In this document: piece after piece, positions 12,018 through 22,124 of the stretch
Layout: each line of letters begins with the position of its first letter
How positions within the stretch are numbered: position 1 is the first letter of the stretch
Origin: Rhyzopertha dominica
Lineage: Eukaryota > Arthropoda > Insecta > Coleoptera > Bostrichidae
DNA length: 64,000 nucleotides
Direction of reading: 5' to 3'
NCBI GenBank assembly: GCA_025024175.1
Contig: QCXZ01000001.1
Location: forward strand, 1-64,000
Position numbers and translations under genes: made by a program
Notes under the pieces: generated by a model
The model's database searches: none
Told to the model about the DNA's origin: nothing
What the model saw: only the letters and a program-made list of their open reading frames with translations

Positions 12018-12612
12018 TATTATATACAAATTTTAATATAGGAAGTGTGGGATCACAAGTCACATACACTTTCTGAATCAGCACGTCGAGATCTTATTGC
12101 CTGAATTATTTCAGGTTTTTTGGAGACTTCGTGAAAATCGACAAAAATTTAATTCATTATTTTGGTCAGAAAATATGGCTATTTTTGCAAAACCTATGAA
12201 GCATCTGATATACCTAACTCAGGGTGATAGATATTGATGTGCCGATTCATAAAATGTATACAACTAGGGGTCCCAGACTTCCGGTTTAGGAAATATGACA
12301 GAAATTATAGTTTGCCGATAAATATTCGACGATCGCATTATCCGGTAGCAATGTTGGGTGAATCTACAAAGTGTTAACGATTTTCTTTATATAAGTTGAA
12401 TACTGCTTATATATATATATAAGTATCACATCAATAAATAATTTGATTTGATAATTAATTTGAGACCAATGTTTTTTTTCATGTGTTTCTAATGTTGAAC
12501 CGCCAATATTTAGCCAATGAGAGTTACATATTTTATATTGGTTGTATATTAGTTATACATATTAGTTTTACTGAATGAAATTGTTTGCGGTCGTTTACTT
12601 GTCAATATTAAG
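12018..12612. repeat. Spacer between PLE-1 units with a satellite-related half monomer
   Basis: It contains, in order, a block related to one half of the 313-bp satellite (about 12070-12240), the shared cagacttccggtttagg block (about 12274), a short TA run near 12410 and the ccaatatttagccaatgag block that precedes the next unit. The same spacer recurs at 14565-15154 and 51599-52179, and truncated forms occur elsewhere. Confidence 0.7.
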
Positions 12613-13205
12613 CTGAAATATCTTGGAGGAATTCGAGCTGGTGGTTAAAGATCAATGTGTACTTTTTATTTTGGCCAAGCTTTCAATTGATTTATTACAA
12701 TCTTCTTCACGGCTTACTACAACAACAATCCAATATTACAGGATTAACAAAGAAATTAATAAGAAATCCATTGTACCATAAACCTTCAGGAAGTATTGCT
12801 GCAATTTTGACATTAACATATGAGAAACTTTTAATAATATACCTACATAATAAAAACTTTAGGCATTGAAATTTGAGATTGAAATAAAAGTGGTTTGGGA
12901 ATCTGACTAGTGACTGCGACATATATGCCACATTATTTGTTATCCTCATTATGTTGTATGTAAAATTTCTGCCTTGTGTTATATGTGTAATACATTTAGC
13001 ATATACTGGTAAAAATTTTCGAAGATTCCTCTCCCTAATATAGCTACCTATTGAAAACTCAGATTAGTAACATGTTGTTGTTGTTCCACTTCTTGTACAC
13101 TTAATGTAAACTGGATTATTGTTGTAGTAAGCCCTGAAGAAGATTGTAATAAAGCACTTGAAAGCTTGGCCAAAATAAAAATTACACATTGATCCTTACA
13201 ACCAG
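12613..13205 (+). mobile_element. PLE-1 mini unit 2, endonuclease deleted
   Basis: Same structure and same internal deletion as unit 1, so the two descend from one deleted copy. The right arm is cut short at 13205 and joined directly to the spacer. The hammerhead-like core in the right arm is at 13131-13171 (ctgaaga and gaaa blocks intact). Confidence 0.7.
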
Positions 13206-13215
13206 TTGAATACTG

Positions 13216-13287
<72 letters not shown>

Positions 13288-13476
13288 TATCACATTAATA
13301 AATAATTTGATTTGATAATTAATTTGAGAGCAATGTTTTTTTTCATGTGTTTCTAATGTTGAACCGCCAATATTTAGCCAATGAGAGTTACATATTTTAT
13401 ATTGGTTGTATATTAGTTATACATATAAGTTTTACTGAATGAAATTGTTTGCGGTCGTTTACTTGTCAATATTAAG
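13206..13476. repeat. Spacer with long (TA)n microsatellite
   Basis: A pure TA run of about 68 bases at 13218-13285 is followed by the common spacer leading into unit 3. The TA run is the expanded version of a short TA tract found at the same place in the other spacers. Its length is likely polymorphic and error-prone. Confidence 0.85.
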
Positions 13477-14564
13477 CTGAAATATCTTGGGGGAATTCGA
13501 TCTGGTGCTAAAGATCAATGTGTACTTTTTATTTTGGCCAAGCTTTCAATTGATTTATTACAATCTTCTTCAGGGCTTACTACAACAACAATCTAATATT
13601 ACAGGATTAACAAAGAAATTAATAAGAAACATAAAAGTAGCTATAAGAAATTTTTAAAAAGGTTCAAGTTTGTTTACAAAATTAATATCAAAAATTCCAT
13701 TAAAATTTCAATCGGGGGTTCTTTATTTTTAAGAATGTGATACATGTGAGGAAAAGTTCATTGGCCAGAGCTCACAATTGCTATCTAGTAGATTAGCACT
13801 ACACAAAAGTNATAAAAACACAAAAANTATAAGATGTGCTCTAGCAGAACATGTATTAAACAACAACCATAACATAAGTTGGGATAGTGTCAAAATTTTA
13901 GAAAAAGAGTGAAATACTAATAAAAGACTAATTTTCGAGATGTACCAAATTAGTAAGACTAATAATGTTATTAATAAAAAATCGGATACACAAAATTCAA
14001 GTAATATATACACATATTTGTTATCGACAGAAATTTTACAAAATTAATAAATCCTAAATTTAAGTAATTATTGGCGATTTCTTTTAAAATCTTTTGAAAT
14101 TGAAATCCATTGTGCCATAAATCTTCAGGAAGTATTGCTGCAATTTGGACATTAACATATGAGAAACTTTTAATACATAATAAAAAGTTTAGGCATTGAA
14201 ATTTGAAATTAAAATAAAAGTGGTTTGTGAATCTGACTAGTGACTGCGACATATATGTCACATTATTTGTTATCCTCATTATGTTGTATGTAAAATTTCT
14301 GGCTTGTGTTATATGTGTAATACATTTAGCATATACTGGTAAAAATTTTCGAGGATTCCTTTCCCTAATATAGCTGCCTATTGAAAACTCAGATTAGTAA
14401 GTAACATGTTGTTGTTGTTCCACTTCTTGTAAACTTAATGTAAACTGGATTATTGTTGTAGTAAGTCCTGAAGAAGATTGTAATAAATCACTTGAAAGTT
14501 TGGACAAATTAAAAACTACACATTGATCTTGACAACCAGGTCGAATTCCCCCAAGATATTTCAG
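13477..14564 (+). mobile_element. PLE-1 mini unit 3 with broken GIY-YIG endonuclease
   Basis: Inverted ends of about 125 bases enclose a linker and a GIY-YIG endonuclease segment at about 13700-13975 (+). The segment keeps the cysteine pair, the glycine-glutamine block after YIG and the histidine motif, but has a stop at about 13909 (gag to tga context), two N bases (13811, 13827) and an upstream frame break. A hammerhead-like core lies on the minus strand in the left arm (13536-13576), with a variant on the plus strand in the right arm. Confidence 0.75.
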
Positions 14565-15154
14565 TATTATATACAAATTTTAATATAGGAAGTGTGGGAT
14601 CACAAGTCACATACACTTTCTGAATCAGCATGTCGAGATCTTATTGCCTGAATTATTTCAGGTTTTTTGGAGACTTTGTGAAAATCGACAAAAATTTCAT
14701 TCATTATTTTGGTCAGAAAATATGGCCATTTTTGCAAAATCTATGAAGCATCTGATATACCTAACTCAGGGTGATAGATATTGATGTGCCGATTCATAAA
14801 ATGTATACAACTTGGGGTCCCAGACTTCCGGTTTAGGAAATATGACAGAAATTATAGTTTGCCGATAAATATTCGATCGCATTATCGGGTAGCAATGTTG
14901 GGTGAATCTACAAAGTGTTAACGTTTTTCTTTATATAAGTTGAATACTGCTTATATATATATAAGTATCACATTAATAAATAANTTGATTTGATAATTAA
15001 TTTGAGACCAATGTTTTTTTTCATGTGTTTCTAATGTTGAACCGCCAATATTTAGCCAATGAGAGTTACATATTTCATATTGGTTGTATATTAGTTATAC
15101 ATATAGGTTTTACTGAATGAAATTGCTTGCGGTCATTTACTTGTCAATATTAAG
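14565..15154. repeat. Spacer between PLE-1 units 3 and 4
   Basis: Same order of blocks as 12018-12612: satellite-related half monomer, ccggtttagg block, short TA run, and the leader before the next inverted end. One N base lies near 14984. Confidence 0.7.
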
Positions 15155-16231
15155 CTGAAATATCTTGGGGGAATTCGATCTGGTGCTAAAGATCAATGTG
15201 TACTTTTTATTTTGGCCAAGCTTTCAATTGATTTATTACAATCTTCTTCAGGGCTTACTACAACAACAATCCAATATTACAGGATTAACAAAGAAATTAA
15301 TAAGAAACATAAAAGTAGCTACAAGAAGTTTTTTAAAAGGTTCAAGTTTGTTTACAAAATTAATATCCAAAGCTCCATTAAAATTTCAATCGGGGGTTGT
15401 TTATTTTTAAGAATTTGATACATGTGAGGAAAAGTTTATTGGCCAGATCTCACAATTGCTATCTAGTAGATTAGCACTACACAAAAGTGATATAAACACA
15501 AAAAGTATAAGATGTGCTCTAGCAGAACATGCATTAAACAACAACCATAACATAAATTGGGATAGTGTCAAAATTTTAGAAAAAGAGCGAAATACTAATA
15601 AAAGACTAATTTTTGAGATGTACCAGATTAATAAGACTAATAACGTTATTAATAAAAAATCGGATACACAAAATTTAAGTAATATTTAAACATGTTTGTT
15701 ATCGACAGAAATTTTACAAAATTAATAAATCCTAAATTTAAGTAGTTATTGGCGAGTTCTTTTAAAATNTTTTGAAATTGAAATCCATCGTACCATAAAC
15801 CTTCAGGAAGTATTGCTGCAATTTTGACATTAACATATGAGAAACTTTTAATAATATACCTACATAATAAAAAGTTTAGGCATTGAAATTTGAAATTAAA
15901 ATAAAAGTGGCTTGTGAATCTGACTGGTGACTGCGACATATATGTCACATTATTTGTTATCCTCAATATGATGTACGTAAAATTTCTGGATTGTGTTATA
16001 TGTGTAATACATTTAGCATATACTGGTAAAAATTTTCAAAGATTCCTTTCCCTAATACAGCTGCCTATTGAAAACTCAGGTTAGTAACACGCTGTTGTTG
16101 TTCCACTTCTTGTACTCTTAATGTAAACTGGATTATTGTTGTAGTAAGCCCTGAAGAAGATTGCAATAAATCAATTGAAAGCTTGGCCAAAATAAAGAGT
16201 ACACATTGATCTTTACCACCAGGTTGAATTC
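15155..16231 (+). mobile_element. PLE-1 mini unit 4 with GIY-YIG fragment
   Basis: Complete unit with inverted ends. The endonuclease segment (about 15380-15690, +) retains an open stretch at 15456-15689 that includes the conserved LAEHxLNNNHN block and the following IL..ER..N..RL..EMYQI helix carrying the expected catalytic glutamate. The start is broken by a frame shift near 15412. Hammerhead-like cores lie in both arms (15214-15254 minus, 16148-16188 plus). This unit directly abuts the tweek-side sequence. Confidence 0.75.
16148..16188 (+). ncRNA. Hammerhead-ribozyme-like core in PLE-1 right end
   Basis: Visible elements in order: GCC (stem I, 5' strand), CUGAAGA (fits the CUGANGA core), an AT-rich stem II of weak pairing, GAAA, the self-complementary AAGCUU (very short stem III that could pair only in a dimer), then GGCC (stem I, 3' strand). 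The order and spacing match type I hammerheads reported from Penelope-like elements. The weak stem II and the U at the cleavage position make activity doubtful. The same motif recurs in every PLE-1 right arm. Confidence 0.4.
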
Positions 16232-17194
16232 TTTTGTGGTGCCGATTTATAAAATGTATACAACTTGGGGTCCCAGACTTCTGCGGTTTAGGAAATATGA
16301 CAGAAATTATAGTTTGCCGATAAAGATTCGAACGCATTAAATCGCTCCGATTTCTTAAAACAAAAATCTTATGAAAAGCACTCACCCGGCCAAATACTGC
16401 ATCATGCAGTCTTACCCCCTACGATAAGACTTCCTGTAACAAAAGAGAACGACTGTTGAAATTATATATACGATGCCAGTTTTTTTTTTGTTGTAAAATC
16501 TAGGAAATTATCTAGGCACTACAAGTTAATAATAAATAATTCAGACTGAAACTTACAGTATTTGGCCACATGACGTAGCTCTAATCCTCTATTGTCCCTC
16601 GGTGCACCGGAAATAAAAGTCCAGCACTATTTATTTTAATCGAGTGAATTAGTTAAATTTATAGCCACACGCGATACTTGAATCACTAACGTTTATGAAA
16701 TAGCAACAAAGAAAGGCCCCGCACTAACGGACACGAAACGTAAACTAAACTTCTCATTTTTAAAGCGAACAGCATCTGCTGATTACACTACCGACCTAAC
16801 AACACGAACAGACCCCGTAGTCTGTCACCGAAACCGATTAAGCTGGAAGAAAAACATTTTAGTTACTTGCAAAAATATTCATAGAAAAGATGATACATGC
16901 CTGCGTATAAAAACCCCCCCTCCCTTTACAAATCAAATTCACTGATTGAAATGATTTTGAAAATAATAAAACGCTTTACACATTTGGAATGCCCAAGTAA
17001 GAATAGAAAATAATAACTAGCACTCACCCGGCCAAATACTGCATCATGCAGTCTTACCCCCTACGATAAGACTTCCTGTAACAAAAGAGTACGACTGTTG
17101 AGAAATTATATATACGAAGCTAGTTTTTTTTTGTTGTAAAATCCAAGAAATTATTAGGCACTATAAGTTAATAATAATTCAAACTGAAACTTAC
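16232..17194. other. Tweek-flanking sequence with a partial internal duplication
   Basis: The block 16378-16610 is repeated, with small changes, at about 17020-17240. Both copies contain the CACTCACCCGGCC...ACTTCCTGT stretch. This reads on the minus strand as a possible 48-base exon (17028-17075) between an acceptor and a GTGAGT donor, but it has stops in all frames. The first copy also includes the last 60 or so bases of the tweek exon at 17195, with its donor. The 380 bases between have no recognised gene. The whole arrangement recurs at 35020-35987 and 53273-54240. Confidence 0.6.
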
Positions 17195-17622
17195 AGTATT
17201 TGGCCACAAATTGTAGCTCTAATCCTCTTGTCCCTCGGTACACCTCTTGCTGTCCGATAACGGGGACCATTGCGCCTCTTTGAGGGCGGACTTCTTGCCG
17301 CCGTACGGATGGAATATGTACACCGACCGTCGTATTTGGCGTGCCGTCGTCGAATTCGCTGAAAACAAAACAAAAAGTGTACGATTCGCACTTTTCCAAA
17401 TGCCCAATGTTCGCCTGTGCAACAGCTCGTCTTCGGCCCTTTTCGAGCTGAAAACTAAGTCCAGCAACGGCAGCTGCAACATACACTCCACTCGAGACAC
17501 CGGCAGGCAGCTGAAGCTGAACCTGAACGTGCTGAGCTGCATGTGGAAATAGACGACTACGTCTACCGGAAAACTGCCATAGACGTAGTTGCCTTGGTCG
17601 GATTGCAGGAACGAAGTGACGT
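17195..17622 (-). CDS. tweek: tweek exon: SCLPVSRVECMLQLP and FHPYGG segment
   Basis: The acceptor (cttttt-cag) is at 17623-17625 and the donor GTAAG at 17190-17194. It encodes FPVDVVVYFHMQ, then SCLPVSRVECMLQLP and FSSKRAEDE, a poorly conserved link, then SVYIFHPYGGKKSALKEAQW. These are hallmark blocks of the family's C-terminal half. A TTTTGTTTTCAG inside the exon (about 17362) could be a second acceptor, making two exons. After WSPLSDSKR the frame ends; the remainder reads on only in another frame. Confidence 0.75.
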
Positions 17623-20600
17623 CTGAAAAAGGCCAGTTCATTCTTCCGTTAAAAAATTCCTTAATCGTTTATAACTTTAGTCTATTACTTTACTGTAGTA
17701 GTTCAAATTTTGAATAACCGCCTAACAATTTAAAAATGATTACTGGTAGTGGAAACTCCATAAAAAAATTAAAAAGATATATAATTCATCAGTCATTACT
17801 ATAATTCGGAGACTGCGGAAATTTAACTTACTATATTTACCAATGTAACTCTTCTTTATACATTTTTTTCTCGTTATTTATAATTTACAATTTTGCTATT
17901 TGCATATGGATAGCGTCTTTTTGTTAATTATTTACTTTCATTAATTGTAGTTTTTTTTTTAGGGCATAATAAGTAAGTTTGGTGGTTATGTCGCGCCCAC
18001 CTGTCGTTAGGAGTTACATTTATTTTGGAAACTGTTTATATATATAGAACAAATAATTATCTGTTATTCCATACATTATGGAAAAAGATAAAAAATGTAA
18101 AAACTGAAGATAATAATAATACCTACAATCCCAAATAAATATTAAATGAGTTATAAAAGCTATCATAAAACCAACAGAGACTTACTCGAATTAAAGTTTG
18201 TATTGGTCGGTATCGGCCCCAAAGTCTGCTCCAGAAATTCCAGAATGTGCGGACTGATGATCGTCCAAAATGGGCCGCCCGCTCGACGATGAGCCGTCCG
18301 TGTAATTGGTATTAGCGATGCCAGGTTCTCCTCCGGAGTCGCGGTCTTTAATCGTCTTTAATCGAGGAGGCTTTGACGCTCTGTTGACGGAGCTTTTGAA
18401 TCATATCCCTGTAGAAGAGAAATGGTGAAAGTGTAACGGCCACATGGAGAAGAGAGATTCGCTTTACGACTTCAAGAATACACGATTTTAAATGTTCCAA
18501 AGATACTCAATTATTGGCTTACAGTTTTGAAAAAAATACAGAAAGGAGTTACAAGTTTGTACCCTTGACAAACATGATTTGGATAATGAACAAAAAATAG
18601 CTTTGAACTAATGATGTATATGAAAATTCAATTAAATTTACTCTTTTGGTCACCTAAAAAATATTCTAACAGCCCGTACAACTACTACAGTTTAGCCGAA
18701 TGTATACTTAATTGAAATAATATTATGTAAGCTGGCTCTAACGATATGTGACAGATTTTATTTTGAACGGTACGTTTCCAAGTCCCAGAAGAAAATGAAA
18801 AGGCTCAAAAAAAACACAGTTTCGCTTACCTTCTGACATCCTTGTACACCATGGCTTCCAACTCGTGCAATCTCTTCAGAGTTCCAGTTCGATAGTGCCG
18901 TGCGAAGCTCCCATAGACTTCAGATCGTTAATCATCTCGGCCTGTTCGTTCATCTCCTGCTCGATCAACTTGTACCTCTTCTTGTTGTCGAATGACAGAT
19001 CGAACATGAACGCCGGTAGTGTGCTCCTCTGCGAAGCCCTGCTACCATCATTGACGGGTGTGTCTGCGGCGCCCGTCAACATTGTCAGCGTGTATCCTAA
19101 AGCGGACAACTGCTTTCCGACATTCGTATCCAAGTGAATATACCTGAAATATTGGTATTCTCCAAGGTAATAACTCCTCGGACCCCAGGTGTTTGGCGGC
19201 AGGGGATTCAGGGGTTGATCCCAGTTGACTCGTAATCTGTCCGAACTGGAACTTTTCACATACCTAACGCAGAAACATTCATTCATTCATTCATTCATGT
19301 TCGCATACCTGTTGCTTGTTTTTTGTCCAAACAAATCCTTACCTGTCTTCTCGTTCCAGTAATCGTAGGCATTCTTGTAATTCAACCAGACCAGTATGAC
19401 CGGTTGGATATAAATCAGGGGCCTCTTCGGGGTGATCAGGACGACTTCCTTGTCGTCGCCCTCGATGATCTCGTCCTGGAACGCGTTCCTCAGACTGATC
19501 TGCATGTTGAAGAACGCCACCGGCTGATGATCTATGTCGGTCTCTTTAAAAAGTGCATTCCTTATGATCTGGGCCAGGGAGACTTTGAGTTCGACCTGTG
19601 CCTTGCCGAAAAGACGGGCCGAGACGTTCTGCTGGGCAAAGTCCGATATGTTTTGAACGTGGTGCCTAAAACCAAAACGCAAACATAAATAAATAATAAC
19701 GAATAAGATTTCGGATAAGTGCGATAAATCAATAGGGGAACAAAAGTACCACAACACCCTCTTAATATTTAATTACAAATATCATTATGGGGAACCTAGG
19801 AAGACGACAACAACCCTTAACATTGAATTTAACTCTATATTTTATGTAGATACTTGGAAAAAGAGAATAAGCATCTCCTGCAATCCTGTTGACTTGACAT
19901 CCGGCAACTCTTTCGCCATAAAAAAATACAATAATATGTAGTACAAGACGACGTACCTGTTTCTAGTCGTACTGCTGAACTTCCTGCAGTCGTTGCCGTC
20001 AGCTGTATGCTGCGGATGCGCATTATGAGACAGAAAAGGATTTTGTTCACTGCACAGGGCTGGCTCTTCTGTGTCTTCCAACCAAATGGGGGTATCGGAC
20101 GTTCGCCTCCGTAAACCTTCTGAACGACTTCGTTCACTTCCTGTAGTTCAAATCGCATTTGTTTCATAACAGAAAAATTGGAACGGGGAGCAATATCTGA
20201 TAGTTATAAATTGGGGACAAACGTGTTTAATGTGTAAAGTTTGAAGTATTTATAAATAACAAAAATAGTTAAATACACCTTAGCATAGCAGCATCGTTGT
20301 TCTGTTTCGTGTAGTTGTTAAATCATATTTTATAAAGGCAGTGTGAGGAGTAGGAATCAGAAAAATTCTCTGGCCGATAAGCGGTTTAAACTCACCTTCA
20401 TAAACACTTTCTGCACGAAGACCAGATGATTCAGCAGGTCGGCTTGCGCATTCAAGTTTCCCCCTTGACGGAACACGACTCCTTCAGGACTCCACTGGCT
20501 GTCGTTTCTGACATCAACTGCCTGCATGTAGCCCTATAAATTAAAAAACAAAAGGATTAAAGTACACAAAATAAAGTAATTAACATGTATTCACCTTTAG

Positions 20601-21827
20601 TTTTGTGGTGAAGCTGAGAGGATGACGAGGCAGAGCTATAGTAAAGTTGGCTCTACTACCGGTTATTCCGGTGCTGTTGACTCGATCCATTTTATACGGA
20701 GCTTGGAGTGATGGTAACAGGGCGGTGGTTATACTCAAACCAAGATCTGAAAATTTTATAAGCAGTAATTTAAAATTTAAAAAAATAAGTATCTTCTTCT
20801 AAGACAGCAGTTTTACCTCGATTTCACATAATTAAGAATAGAGTTTTAATAATAATTGAACCGTTAAGGTACTTGGTAATGCTTCAAGCTTTATTCGAAT
20901 GAATCTATAAAATTTTAACTAAAAAGTGCCTATCGAATAATAAACCGTGTTATTTAATAGTAGAAACCACGTTAAAATGCATCACATTTAAAAAACAATA
21001 TGTACCTTTTTATGAAGAAATCTCACCTGCAAAATGACTCAAAACTCCATAACCAATGGCTGCAACAGACTCTTCTCTCCGACGCTGCTTTAGCTGGTTG
21101 AAACTGACATGTTTAGCATTCCCGTGGCTTCTTGAGTTGACGAGTGTTGCTGGGGCGATTTCTTCTTCGTTTGGCAATCTCGAAATTCTGCTGGAAGTTC
21201 CTGTAGAGCGGAACTCAGTTGTTTGCTCCCCCTGGTTACCAGTCCGTGTAGGGCCACCGGATGTTGGGGTATACAAAACTGACCTCAACTCATGTGGATT
21301 TATTTAATATCTTTTTTTCTGAAAAATTAAACATTCATCAAGTTGGTTTATTTAAATACTAATTTAAAAATCTGTTTAAATAAATCAAAGAACAGGTTAC
21401 ATTTTAAAAAATCTTTTGTTCGAATTGTACAAGCAACAATCATACCGACCTGAATTTTTGTCCTTCCTTCATCTCCTTGCTCAGGCTGGAATAAATAGTT
21501 TGCGTCTTTCCTACGGTAACCTCGGAAAACGTATGGAAAAACTGAAAAACAACAAGACTTATGTCGTTCACGACATGCAACACTACGTCACCTCCACTTA
21601 CCGATGCTTCATGGTCTTCGTGTCGGGCATGTTTGCGTACAAATCCAAAAGGTTATAGACGGTTTTCCAACAGCGGCCCACGCTCTCGTCCGGGGCCACT
21701 GTGATTCGCTTGAGGGCCGAACCGGAAGGACTGCTGTCCCCAACGGAAGCCGCCTCTCCCTCGTTCAAATTAGTGTAACCCCTGACGCTCTTAGGCTTCG
21801 ATTCATTGGAGGTACGCAGTTCCGACG
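17195..21827 (-). CDS. tweek: tweek/KIAA1109 (BLTP1) internal gene fragment, about ten exons
   Basis: Minus-strand exons separated by GT-AG introns encode stretches characteristic of the bridge-like lipid transfer protein family (Drosophila Tweek, human KIAA1109/BLTP1, yeast Csf1): CWKTVYNLLDLYANMP, the DTNVGKQLSALG block, LGASQGTI-like LKSMGASHGTI, ISPHILEFLEQ, SCLPVSRVECMLQLP and SVYIFHPYGGKK. The order matches the family from high to low coordinate. These proteins form long rods that move lipid between membranes at contact sites; Tweek affects PI(4,5)P2 and synaptic vesicle recycling. Only an internal part of the roughly 5,000-residue protein is present: no N-terminal exons above 21827 and no final FSA_C exons below 17195. 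PLEs lie on both sides. Several exons need a one- or two-base change to keep frame, so this is either a pseudogene, a duplicated fragment, or real exons with consensus errors. Confidence 0.8.
18186..18408 (-). CDS. tweek: tweek exon with 10-bp direct duplication
   Basis: The acceptor lies just above 18408 (CTACAG) and the donor GTAAGT just below 18186. It starts DMIQKLRQQSVKASSIKD and ends, in another frame, with ISPHILEFLEQTLGPIPT, both family blocks. A perfect 10-base direct repeat (gtctttaatc twice, 18344-18363) breaks the frame between them, and a further shift is needed near the middle. This exon and both its splice sites are missing from the two other tweek copies. Confidence 0.7.
18830..19263 (-). 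CDS. tweek: tweek exon: DTNVGKQLSALG to LHELEAMVYKDVRR
   Basis: The acceptor (GCGTTAG) is above 19263 and the donor GTAAGCG below 18830. The exon reads from KSSSSDRLRVNWDQ through TWGPRSYYLGEYQYFRYIHL, DTNVGKQLSALGYTL and EQEMNEQAEMINDLK to GASHGTIELE, then reaches a stop. Past a two-base shift near 18877 it continues LKRLHELEAMVYKDVRR. The predicted coiled-coil-like helix (EQEMNEQAEMINDL) is conserved in the family. The same shift occurs in all three copies in the window, so it predates the duplication or is shared by the source. Confidence 0.75.
19343..19665 (-). CDS. tweek: tweek exon: HHVQNISDFAQQNVSARLFG
   Basis: Longest clean exon, fully open over 323 bases, with the acceptor (GGTTTTAG) above 19665 and the donor GTAAGG below 19343. 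It encodes NISDFAQQNVSARLFGKAQ, VELKVSLAQIIRNALF, DIDHQPVAFFNMQISLRNAF, RPLIYIQPVILVWLNYKNAY and DYWNEKT. The last block is strongly conserved in KIAA1109 family members. In copies 2 and 3 only the first 11 bases on the donor side (CTGTCTTCTCG) remain before PLE-2 sequence begins. An (ATTC)n run lies in the intron at about 19276-19300. Confidence 0.82.
19957..20140 (-). CDS. tweek: tweek exon: EVNEVVQKVYGGERPIP to LTATTAGSSAVRLETG
   Basis: The acceptor (CTACAG) is above 20140 and the donor GTACGT below 19957. One frame is open across the exon: EVNEVVQKVYGGERPIP at the start and IQLTATTAGSSAVRLETG at the end, both family-like. The middle reads better (WLEDTEEP) one frame over, which a single extra C in the C5 run near 20090 would give. 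This points to a homopolymer error or an old indel. Confidence 0.7.
20396..20533 (-). CDS. tweek: tweek exon: GYMQAVDVRNDSQW
   Basis: 138 bases, open, in phase with both neighbouring exons. It encodes GYMQAVDVRNDSQWSPEGVV and ends LLNHLVFVQKVFMK. The acceptor TTTATAG is above 20533 and the donor GTGAG below 20396. There is no lesion. Confidence 0.78.
20595..20746 (-). CDS. tweek: tweek exon: YKMDRVNSTGITGSRANFTI
   Basis: 152 bases, open, phase consistent with the exons on both sides. It encodes LGLSITTALLPSLQAPYKMD, RVNSTGITGSRANFTIALP and RHPLSFTTKLK. The splice acceptor (TTTTCAG) is above 20746 and the donor GTGAAT below 20595. Confidence 0.78.
21027..21285 (-). CDS. tweek: tweek exon: SFNQLKQRRREESVAAIGYG
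   Basis: The donor GTGAGA is below 21027. The upper boundary is uncertain, the best acceptor being the AG near 21285. It is open from RSVLYTPTSGGPTRTG through HVSFNQLKQRRREESVAAIG to GVLSHFA, and the last codon completes correctly into the next exon. It is rich in serine, threonine and arginine, as expected of a linker between rod segments. Confidence 0.7.
21450..21541 (-). CDS. tweek: tweek exon: SEVTVGKTQTIYSSLSKEMK
   Basis: 92 bases between an acceptor (TTTTTCAG) and a donor GTCGGT. It encodes FSEVTVGKTQTIYSSLSKEM and KEGQKFR. Phase disagrees with the preceding exon by one base; one more T in the T5 run at the exon start would restore it, again suggesting a homopolymer error. Confidence 0.65.
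21602..21827 (-). CDS. tweek: tweek exon: CWKTVYNLLDLYANMPDTKT
   Basis: Most upstream tweek exon in the window. It is open, from SELRTSNESKPKSVRGYTNL through LKRITVAPDESVG to CWKTVYNLLDLYANMPDTKT, the last being a highly conserved family block. The donor GTAAGTGG is below 21602. The upper edge at 21827 could be a real acceptor (TATTTAG) or the point where PLE-2 truncates the exon, since PLE-2-associated sequence starts within about 70 bases. Confidence 0.75.
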
Positions 21828-21899
21828 CTAAATATATTATTGTTTACTTCTACAATAAATCTCCCCGAAGTCTATCAAATCCACTATATTTAATAAATA

Positions 21900-21939
21900 G
21901 GCAAACCGCTCTCAGCTATAACTAGCCATCATCAGTGCC
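21900..21939 (-). ncRNA. Hammerhead-ribozyme-like motif at PLE-2 3' end
   Basis: On the minus strand: GGCA (stem I), CUGAUGA (exact core), UGGCU-AGUUAU-AGCU (stem II with loop, one G-U pair), GAGA where GAAA is expected, an AGCGGUU stretch able to form a one-pair stem III, then UGCC closing stem I with four pairs. This is a 40-nt layout matching the minimal type I hammerheads described for Penelope-like elements. The A-to-G change in the GAAA box would be expected to weaken or abolish cleavage. Confidence 0.5.
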
Positions 21940-22124
21940 TCATAATGTAAAAAAGGAATACAAAAGAATTTATAAAACTGACATTGTCGAAATCGAAATA
22001 AGCAGTCTTGACCTCAAACAAAAAGTAGCCTGCATGCCAAAAGCACAAACATGAAATAAAGGATCAAATAAAAAATTTAGAATAGGACAACTGATATTGC
22101 AAAAAATCATTCAAAATTGTAAAA

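Noticed and set aside
13048..13293. Minus-strand frame with long Ile-Tyr run
   Set aside because: Translation of a TA microsatellite.
17247..17552. Plus-strand open frame of 101 codons over tweek exon (also 36040 and 54293)
   Set aside because: Antisense shadow of a GC-richer conserved exon; the minus strand carries the family motifs and splice sites.
18865..19137. Plus-strand open frame of 90 codons (also 37349, 55603)
   Set aside because: Antisense shadow of the DTNVGKQLSALG exon.
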